From Azomonas macrocytogenes (GTDB lineage Bacteria > Pseudomonadota > Gammaproteobacteria > Pseudomonadales > Pseudomonadaceae), in contig NZ_JACHXI010000001.1 in assembly GCF_014191985.1 (NCBI RefSeq), positions 1 through 64,000 on the forward strand: a stretch of DNA of 64,000 bases, given 5' to 3'. The position numbers and the translations under genes were made by a program. The notes beneath the pieces are model-generated. The model ran no database searches. It was not told where the DNA came from and saw only the letters and a list, made by a program, of their open reading frames with translations. This document shows positions 57,639 to 64,000 of this stretch, one piece after another (the first letter of the stretch is position 1; every line of letters begins with the position of its first letter).

Positions 57639-59897
57639 TCAGGAGGCCGTACGATGTCGACGAGCGTCGATGATGTTGGGTAGCTGGGAGATTCTTCCCA
57701 GCAGGCGACCCAATGCATCCAACCCCGGAATTTCGATGGTCAAGGCCATGGTCGCGGTACTGTCTTCCTTGTTCGATTGGGTATTCACCGTGATCACGTT
57801 GATTTTTTCGTTGAGCAGCACCTGCGAAATGTCTCGCAGCAGGCCGGCACGGTCGTAGGCGCGAATGAAGATTTCCACGGGATACGTCTTCTCCGGCACC
57901 GGCCCCCAGTTGACCTGGATCATCCGCTCTGGCTCGCGGCCAGCCAGTTGCAGCGCATTGGCACAATCCTGGCGATGGATGGTGACACCGCGCCCCAACG
58001 TGATGTAGCCGACGATCGGATCACCCGGCAGCGGCTGGCAGCAGCGAGCAATCTGCGTGAGCAAATTACCGACACCCTGGATCTGGATATCATCACGCCT
58101 GCCAGGCCGTGAGGTAGTAGTGGTCGACGATCTGCGTGGAATGAACTCGAATTGATCGGTGCCGCGCTCCGCTGGCTCGACCAACTGCTGCGCCAGATTC
58201 ACGACATGCGTCAGGCGCAAGTCCGCCGCACCAAGGGCGGCAAAAAGATCCTCGGCAGTTTTCAGGTTGGCCTTTTCCGCCAGCCGCTCGTAATCCACCG
58301 ATGGCGTATCCAGCCGCGCCAGTTCACGCTCCAGCATGATCTTGCCGGCTGCCACGTTCTGGTCGCGGGCCTGCAGTTTGAACCAGTGGACGATTTTCGC
58401 CCGCGCACGCGAAGTGGTGACATAGCCCAGGTTGGAGTTGAGCCAGTCGCGACTGGGCGTGCCCTGCTTGCTGGCGATAATCTCGACCTGCTCACCGGTT
58501 TGCAGACTATAGCTCAGCGGTACGATGCGGCCGTTGACCTTGGCGCCACGGCAGCCATGGCCGATTTCGGTATGCACGCGATAGGCGAAATCCAGCGGCG
58601 TTGCTCCCTTCGGCAGATCGATGGCGTGTCCGTCCGGGGTGAAGACATAGACCCGGTCCGGCTCGATATCCACGCGCAGTTGCTCGGCCAATCCGCCGAT
58701 ATCGCCCAACTCCTCGTGCCATTCCAGAACCTGCCGCAGCCAGGAAATCTTCTCTTCATAATGAGATGGCCCGTTACTGACGTCTGCGCCCTTGTAACGC
58801 CAGTGCGCGCAGACGCCCAGTTCGGCCTCCTCGTGCATGTCGTGGGTACGAATCTGCACTTCGAGAACCTTGCCTTCCGGGCCGATCACCGCGGTATGCA
58901 GCGAGCGATAGCCGTTTTCCTTGGGGTTGGCGATATAGTCGTCGAATTCCTTGGGAATATGCCGCCAGAGCGAGTGCACAGTACCAAGCGTGGTGTAGCA
59001 ATCACGCACCTCCGGCACCATCACGCGCACGGCCCGCACATCGTGGATCTGGCTGAATTGCAGGCCCTTCTTCTGCATTTTCCGCCAGATCGAATAGATA
59101 TGCTTGGCCCGTCCCTTGACCTCTGCCTTGATATCGCTGTCGGCAAGCGCATTCTTGAGCTGCTGGACGACATGGGTAATGTACAGATCGCGATCCACCC
59201 GCCGCTCGTGCAGCAAGTTGGCAATCTGCTTGTACTGCTCCGGCTCCAGGTAGCGGAAGGACACGTCCTCCAGTTCCCACTTGATATGACCGATTCCGAG
59301 GCGATGGGCCAGCGGCGCATAGATATCGAAAACTTCACGCGCGACCTTGCGCCGCCGCTCGCCACTGGCGTTCTTCACCGCGCGGATGGCGCAAGTGCGT
59401 TCGGCCAGCTTGATCAGCGCCACGCGCACATCGTCGACCATCGCAATCAACATCTTACGCAGGTTTTCCACCTGGACCTGAGTACCCAACACCAGGGATT
59501 CACGCGGATTCAGGCTGGCGCTGATCGCGGCCATGCGCAACACGCCTTCGATCAGCTTGCCGACCACCGGACCGAAACGCTGGCGCACATCGGCCAGGGT
59601 GATCTTGTCCTCGCGGACGCTGCGATAGAGCACAGCCGCCACCAGGCTGTCCTGATCGAGCTTGAGGCTGGCAAGGATCTCGGCAATTTCGAGTCCGATG
59701 ATATGGCTGCTCGCACCATTGCCCCAGGAGCCTTCCGGCGTCTTCACGCGCTCATCGGCACTGCGGGCATATTCACAGGCTTCCAGGAGTACCTTGCGAT
59801 CCAGTGCTGGGACCATTGTCTGTAGGTGATCGAGCCAACGACCGAGGTCGATGCTGCCATCGGTATTGACCGGTTGAGGCGATCTAACCTGTACCAT
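57639..59897 (-). CDS. relA: (p)ppGpp synthetase RelA
   Basis: Ribosome-associated stringent-response enzyme that makes ppGpp when uncharged tRNA enters the A site. At 752 residues it has an inactive hydrolase domain (the HD pair is replaced in HIIGLEIAEIL), a synthetase domain with the EFDDYIANPKENGYRSLHT block (EXDD, typical of RelA), then TGS (VYVFTPDGHAIDLPKGATPLDF), a zinc-finger region with CCQP, and an ACT domain. Downstream of rlmD and cysM, the same order as in P. aeruginosa. Confidence 0.97.
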   Translation of the reverse strand: MVQVRSPQPVNTDGSIDLGRWLDHLQTMVPALDRKVLLEACEYARSADERVKTPEGSWGNGASSHIIGLEIAEILASLKLDQDSLVAAVLYRSVREDKITLADVRQRFGPVVGKLIEGVLRMAAISASLNPRESLVLGTQVQVENLRKMLIAMVDDVRVALIKLAERTCAIRAVKNASGERRRKVAREVFDIYAPLAHRLGIGHIKWELEDVSFRYLEPEQYKQIANLLHERRVDRDLYITHVVQQLKNALADSDIKAEVKGRAKHIYSIWRKMQKKGLQFSQIHDVRAVRVMVPEVRDCYTTLGTVHSLWRHIPKEFDDYIANPKENGYRSLHTAVIGPEGKVLEVQIRTHDMHEEAELGVCAHWRYKGADVSNGPSHYEEKISWLRQVLEWHEELGDIGGLAEQLRVDIEPDRVYVFTPDGHAIDLPKGATPLDFAYRVHTEIGHGCRGAKVNGRIVPLSYSLQTGEQVEIIASKQGTPSRDWLNSNLGYVTTSRARAKIVHWFKLQARDQNVAAGKIMLERELARLDTPSVDYERLAEKANLKTAEDLFAALGAADLRLTHVVNLAQQLVEPAERGTDQFEFIPRRSSTTTTSRPGRRDDIQIQGVGNLLTQIARCCQPLPGDPIVGYITLGRGVTIHRQDCANALQLAGREPERMIQVNWGPVPEKTYPVEIFIRAYDRAGLLRDISQVLLNEKINVITVNTQSNKEDSTATMALTIEIPGLDALGRLLGRISQLPNIIDARRHRTAS

Positions 59898-59980
59898 CTA
59901 CTTCTTCCTCTGCACAAATCTTGTGCGAAAAACGTCGAAAAACCGATAAAGCCGATATATCAAGCGGTCAACCGACAATT

Positions 59981-61333
59981 TCAATCTTTCTTGAACAAAG
60001 CCATTGCCTCGACATGCGCGGTCTGGGGAAACATGTCCAGCACACCGGCCCGTTCAAGACGATAGCCCTGGCGATTCAATTCAGCCGCATCACGCGCCAG
60101 AGTCGCTGGATTGCAGGATATGTACAGCACCCGCTGCGCGCCCAGGGCTTGCATCTGCCGCACTACCGCCAACGCACCGTCGCGCGGCGGATCCAGCACA
60201 ACCGCAGGGAAGCCGCCAGCCGCCCACGGCATCCGGACAAGCGAGTTCGACAGATCGGCCTGATGAAAGTGCGCCATCTTCAGCCCATTATCCTCCGCAT
60301 TGAGACGCGCCCGGGCCACCATCGCCTCGACTCCTTCGACTCCGACTACTGCCTGCGCCCGACGTGCTAGCGGCAAGGCGAAATTCCCCAGGCCGCAAAA
60401 CAGATCGAGGATACGTTCGTCCGGCTGCGGTGCCAGCCAGGCGAGCGCCTGGGAAACCATCGCCAGATTCACCGACTCGTTGACCTGGACAAAATCGCCA
60501 GGCCGGTAATTTACCTCGAGCCCCCATGGATCGAGGCGATATGCCAGCTTCTGCCGGGGATCGGCCGGCTCCGGTTCACCTTCATCCTGCAACCAGAGCT
60601 GTACGCCCCGCTCGTGACAGAATACCGCCATGCGCTTGGCATCGCTTTGCGCCAATGGCCCCAGATGACGCACAAGGAGCGCATCCGCAGTACCGCTGAA
60701 CAGCTCTACATGACCAATGGAACGGGGCCTGTCGAAGCCCTGCAGAAACCTCGGCAGATCGGGAAACAACCTACGCAAGGATTGAACCAGTACGGGACAT
60801 TGCTCGATCGGCACAATCGCCTGACTGGCGGCCGCGCGGAATCCTACGGCCAAGCGCCTGGAATTGGCATCCCAGCGCACAGCCAGACGCGCCCGCCGCC
60901 GGTATCCCCATTCCGGGCCTGTCAACGGCGCTGCCCAAACGTTCGGTGCCAGATCGGCAAGCCGAGCTAATTGCTCGGCCAAAGAGCGCTGTTTCAAGAC
61001 CAGTTGATCAGCCTGCGAGACATGCTGCAGGCTGCAACCACCGCACTCCCGTGCATGCGGACAGGCTTCTTCACGGCGTGCCGGGCTGGCGGAAAATACC
61101 TGCTCGCAACGGGCTTCGACGATCTTGCCGCGAGCCCCCAGAACCCTGGCTTCGACCTGCTCGTCCGGCAACGCACCGGCAACGAACCAGCTACGCCCTT
61201 CGAGAAACGCGATACCGCGCCCGTCATGGGCCAGGCGTTCGATCACCAACCGCTGCTTCTTGCCGACCGGCACCTGGATGGCGCGCTCGCCGCTGCCAGG
61301 CTGGAAACGCAAAGCGGAGGTCCGTTTAGCCAT
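59981..61333 (-). CDS. rlmD: 23S rRNA (uracil-C5)-methyltransferase RlmD
   Basis: Methylates U1939 of 23S rRNA. The 450-residue protein has an N-terminal TRAM domain (about 20-75), the iron-sulfur cysteines in [14 protein letters not shown] with a later one in EQCPVLV, the SAM motif [15 protein letters not shown] and the catalytic [14 protein letters not shown] 61333 begins the usual MAKR; ten upstream codons were rejected. It lies between cysM and relA. Confidence 0.95.
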   Translation of the reverse strand: MAKRTSALRFQPGSGERAIQVPVGKKQRLVIERLAHDGRGIAFLEGRSWFVAGALPDEQVEARVLGARGKIVEARCEQVFSASPARREEACPHARECGGCSLQHVSQADQLVLKQRSLAEQLARLADLAPNVWAAPLTGPEWGYRRRARLAVRWDANSRRLAVGFRAAASQAIVPIEQCPVLVQSLRRLFPDLPRFLQGFDRPRSIGHVELFSGTADALLVRHLGPLAQSDAKRMAVFCHERGVQLWLQDEGEPEPADPRQKLAYRLDPWGLEVNYRPGDFVQVNESVNLAMVSQALAWLAPQPDERILDLFCGLGNFALPLARRAQAVVGVEGVEAMVARARLNAEDNGLKMAHFHQADLSNSLVRMPWAAGGFPAVVLDPPRDGALAVVRQMQALGAQRVLYISCNPATLARDAAELNRQGYRLERAGVLDMFPQTAHVEAMALFKKD

Positions 61334-61426
61334 GCTCGACACCTGCGAAAAAGTGGTTCGCAACGCTCCTCGGGGCGAGAGAGGGCTGCACGACGATGAA
61401 TCCGCTACCTGGAACGAAGCCCAGCT

Positions 61427-62329
61427 CTACCGACTCGACTCGAAGACGCCCGTAGACAGATAACGGTCGCCGCGATCGCAGATGATCGCCACGATCACCG
61501 CATTTTCAAGCTCGCGCGACAGACGCAGCGAGGCCGCTACCGCGCCGCCCGACGACACGCCACAGAAGATGCCCTCTTCCCGGGCCAGACGACGCATGGT
61601 TTCCTCGGCTTCGGCCTGGGACATATCGACGACCTGATCGACCCGCTCCGACTGATAGATCTTCGGCAGATATTCCTGCGGCCAGCGCCGGATGCCGGGA
61701 ATCGCTGCGCCTTCCATCGGCTGCAGGCCGACGATCCTGATCGCGGGGTTTTGCTCCTTGAGATAACGCGAGACGCCCATGATGGTTCCAGTCGTGCCCA
61801 TGGAGCTGACGAAATGGGTAATGCTGCCGCCAGTCTGCCGCCAGATTTCCGGGCCGGTGCCCTGGTAGTGCGCTTCGGGATTATCGCCATTGGCAAACTG
61901 GTCAAGCACTTTGCCCCGCCCTTCGGACTGCATCTTCAATGCCAGGTCCCGGGCGCCCTCCATGCCCTCTTCCTTGCTGACCAGGATCAGTTCAGCACCA
62001 TAAGCGGTCATCGATACTTTGCGCTCGGCGCTGGAATTGTCGGGCATGATCAGGATCATCCGGTAGCCCTTGATCGCCGCTGCCATGGCCAGCGCGATTC
62101 CGGTATTGCCGGACGTGGCTTCGATCAAGGTATCGCCCGGCTGGATATCGCCGCGCAATTCGGCGCGGCTGATCATCGACAGGGCCGGACGATCCTTCAC
62201 CGAGCCCGCCGGATTATTGCCTTCGAGCTTGACCAGCAGCGTGTTGCTGGTCTCGCCTGGCAAGCGTTGCAGACGAACCAGTGGCGTGTTGCCAATGCAC
62301 TCGGCGACGGTCGGATATTGGATAGTCAT
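61427..62329 (-). CDS. cysM: Cysteine synthase B
   Basis: PLP enzyme that joins O-acetylserine with sulfide or thiosulfate to make cysteine or S-sulfocysteine. The 300-residue protein has the PLP lysine K45 in NPAGSVKDRPAL, the SGNTG loop and the GTTGT phosphate-binding loop. RRWPQEYLPKI is typical of CysM rather than CysK. Divergent from gacS with a 170-bp gap. Confidence 0.95.
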   Translation of the reverse strand: MTIQYPTVAECIGNTPLVRLQRLPGETSNTLLVKLEGNNPAGSVKDRPALSMISRAELRGDIQPGDTLIEATSGNTGIALAMAAAIKGYRMILIMPDNSSAERKVSMTAYGAELILVSKEEGMEGARDLALKMQSEGRGKVLDQFANGDNPEAHYQGTGPEIWRQTGGSITHFVSSMGTTGTIMGVSRYLKEQNPAIRIVGLQPMEGAAIPGIRRWPQEYLPKIYQSERVDQVVDMSQAEAEETMRRLAREEGIFCGVSSGGAVAASLRLSRELENAVIVAIICDRGDRYLSTGVFESSR

Positions 62330-62501
62330 GGCAGCTCGGTCCTGGCAATGAAGCTATACATCATAACGCAACAAAACGAAGAGATACCCCAGCTGCGTTC
62401 AGCCGTGTCAGAAACGAGATACCGGTCCGATTTGTCATTCGGCAGGGCCGCCGGCGAACCGCTACACTAGCCTGCTGGCTAAATCGCAGAGGATCGGGTT
62501 C

Positions 62502-64000
62502 GTGCTGAATGACCTCGGAATCAAAGGTCGTGTGCTGATGCTCACGCTGCTGCCCAGCACCTTGCTGGCTCTGGTACTGGGCGTGTATTTCACCCGCGCA
62601 CAGCTGCTGGATATGCGCGACCAATTGCATGTGCGCGGCGAACTGATCGCCAGACAGCTCGCCCCGCTGGTCGCCCCGGCCCTGGACCGCAGCCAGGATC
62701 GGCGTCTGCAGCGCATCCTCAATGACGTACTCAACCAACCCGATGTGCGCACCATTATCCTGCTCAACCCCGATCGGACCCTGCGCGCCCACTCCGGGCC
62801 GAACATGCTCACGCCTTCGCCGCATAGCGACCCACTGGATCTGACCCAGGCCAGCGGCACGGATACCACGCGCATCCTGATGCCGGTACTCGGTCGCCAT
62901 CTGCACCTGGCCGACGACCGCAACGGCATAGACACTCGCCTGATCGGCTGGCTCGAACTCGAAATGTCCCATGAAGGAACCTTGCTGCGCGGCTATCGCC
63001 GGCTCTTCACCAGCCTGATGCTGGTCGGCGCCAGCCTGCTCATCACGGGCCTACTCGCCATCCGCATGAGCCGCACCATCACCCTGCCGCTGCTGCGCAT
63101 CAAGCTGGCCGTGGCGCAGCTCAAGGAAGGCCACCTGGAAACCCGCCTGCCGCCGCTTGGCAGCCATGAGATGGACGAGCTTGCCTCCGGCATCAACAGC
63201 ATGGCCGAAGCCTTGTTCAGTGGCCGGGAAGAATTGCAGCAGAGCATCGACCAAGCCACCGAGGATGTCCGCCAGAACCTGGAAACCATCGAGATCCAGA
63301 ACATCGAACTGGATCTGGCGCGCAAGGAAGCCCTGGAAGCGAGCCGGATCAAATCCGAATTTCTCGCTAACATCAGCCACGAAATACGGACACCGCTCAA
63401 CAGCATCCTGGGTTTCACCCGCCTGCTGCAGAAAAGCGAACTCGTACCGCGTCAGCAGGACTATCTCGCCACTATCGAAAAATCGGCTGACAACCTGCTC
63501 GATATCATCAACGAAATCCTCGATTTCTCGAAAATCGAAGCCGGCAAGCTGGTTCTGGAAAACATTCCATTCAATCTACGCGACGTCATCGAAGATGCCA
63601 TGACCATGCTGGCGCCTACGGCGCATACCAAACAGCTGGAGCTGATCTGCCTGATCTATCGCGACACGCCGCTACAGCTGATCGGCGATCCGCTGCGTCT
63701 GAAGCAGGTTCTTACCAACCTGATCAGTAATGCCGTCAAATTCACCAGCCAGGGCGATATCGTGGTCCGCGCCATGGTGGAAGAAGAAAGCAACCAGCAC
63801 GCCCAACTGCGCATCAGCGTGCAAGATACCGGCATCGGCCTGGACGAACAGGAAATCCGCATGCTGTTCCAGGCTTTTACCCAAACCGACAACTCACTTT
63901 CCCGCCAGCCAGGAGGCACCGGCCTGGGCCTGGTGATCTCCAAGCGCCTGATCGAGCAGATGGGCGGTGAGATCGGCGTCAGCAGCTCGCCCGGCGAGGG
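62502..64000 (+). CDS. gacS: Hybrid sensor kinase GacS (BarA), truncated by the window edge
   Basis: The first 499 codons of a GacS/BarA-type hybrid kinase; the receiver and Hpt domains lie beyond the edge. The GTG start follows AGAGGA at eight bases and gives MLNDLGIKGRVLMLTLLP, the conserved GacS beginning. Two transmembrane helices (about 10-32 and 167-187) flank a periplasmic sensor; then HAMP, coiled coil, H293 in NISHEIRTPLNS and the ATPase domain with TGLGLVIS. GacS with GacA drives the small RNAs that titrate RsmA. The cysM-gacS layout is typical of Pseudomonas. Confidence 0.95.
   Translation, partial: MLNDLGIKGRVLMLTLLPSTLLALVLGVYFTRAQLLDMRDQLHVRGELIARQLAPLVAPALDRSQDRRLQRILNDVLNQPDVRTIILLNPDRTLRAHSGPNMLTPSPHSDPLDLTQASGTDTTRILMPVLGRHLHLADDRNGIDTRLIGWLELEMSHEGTLLRGYRRLFTSLMLVGASLLITGLLAIRMSRTITLPLLRIKLAVAQLKEGHLETRLPPLGSHEMDELASGINSMAEALFSGREELQQSIDQATEDVRQNLETIEIQNIELDLARKEALEASRIKSEFLANISHEIRTPLNSILGFTRLLQKSELVPRQQDYLATIEKSADNLLDIINEILDFSKIEAGKLVLENIPFNLRDVIEDAMTMLAPTAHTKQLELICLIYRDTPLQLIGDPLRLKQVLTNLISNAVKFTSQGDIVVRAMVEEESNQHAQLRISVQDTGIGLDEQEIRMLFQAFTQTDNSLSRQPGGTGLGLVISKRLIEQMGGEIGVSSSPGE

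Noticed and set aside
57517..57966. 149-codon leftward ORF at the end of relA
   Set aside because: Mostly an alternative frame of relA; only the tail is intergenic and crosses the relA terminator.
58152..59825. 557-codon rightward ORF
   Set aside because: Antisense shadow of relA.
62361..62972. 203-codon leftward ORF at the right end
   Set aside because: Antisense to the truncated gacS gene, which carries clear kinase motifs.

Overview
The window is a stretch of ordinary chromosome from a gammaproteobacterium, almost certainly Pseudomonadaceae (Pseudomonas or a close relative with moderate GC). The evidence is the combination of gene blocks: tRNA-Ser/yccA/tusDCB-tusE, hflD-mnmA-nudJ-idh, rlmL-rmf-pyrD with a structured rmf leader, hom-thrC beside dsbC-xerD and rpsP-rimM-trmD-rplS-ffh, olsBA, folM-folX, and relA-rlmD-cysM next to a divergent gacS-type kinase. 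Species cannot be named from this. I see no insertion sequence, prophage, CRISPR array, integron or recognisable defence system.

Layout. 1-4.1 kb: the first codons of a left-going gene, probably edd, with a HexR-like site; tRNA-Ser(UGA); a BAX-inhibitor-like membrane protein; the sulfur-relay operon tusD-tusC-tusB-tusE-ybiB with overlapping genes. 4.2-17 kb, all leftward: isocitrate lyase aceA behind a promoter and a 28-bp RccR-type operator; a secretin-N-domain protein; a GNAT acetyltransferase overlapping a RoxA-type ribosomal oxygenase; purB; hflD-mnmA-nudJ; monomeric isocitrate dehydrogenase; an OprD-family porin preceded by a translationally coupled 39-residue leader ORF. 17.3-22.7 kb, rightward: yqjD-yqjE-yqjK-like membrane and ribosome-associated proteins, a dGTPase-like HD hydrolase, a FUSC-like membrane protein and dacB. 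22.7-34.8 kb: rlmL, rmf with hairpin leader, pyrD, thrC, hom, dsbC, xerD, and the ribosomal/translocation operon rpsP-rimM-trmD-rplS with ffh.

35-49 kb: ypjD, a decayed DUF1289 gene, a gamma-carbonic-anhydrase-like protein, a CoA-type Nudix hydrolase, an L,D-transpeptidase, a lipoprotein, class I fumarase, a DJ-1/PfpI protein, a phospholipase-D-type cardiolipin synthase, then olsB-olsA (ornithine lipid synthesis) behind a Pho box, acpH, a PilZ-like protein, folM-folX, a tiny proline-rich ORF, a DUF2058 protein, mazG and dgkA. 49.4-57.5 kb: a response regulator and histidine kinase followed by an outer-membrane factor, adaptor and RND pump. 57.6-64 kb: relA, rlmD, cysM and, divergent and cut by the right edge, gacS.

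How it fits together. Two sites read the Entner-Doudoroff intermediate KDPG: HexR-like at the probable edd and RccR-like at aceA; idh lies at the same isocitrate branch point as aceA. Phosphate-free membrane lipid synthesis (olsBA) carries a phased Pho box. Several genes serve stationary phase and stress (rmf, relA, gacS, mazG, yqjD). The most interesting non-standard signals are the porin leader ORF, the RccR and Pho operators, the frameshifted DUF1289 gene with a TGGGC repeat, and the proline-rich micro-ORF. None of these amounts to a clear new system.
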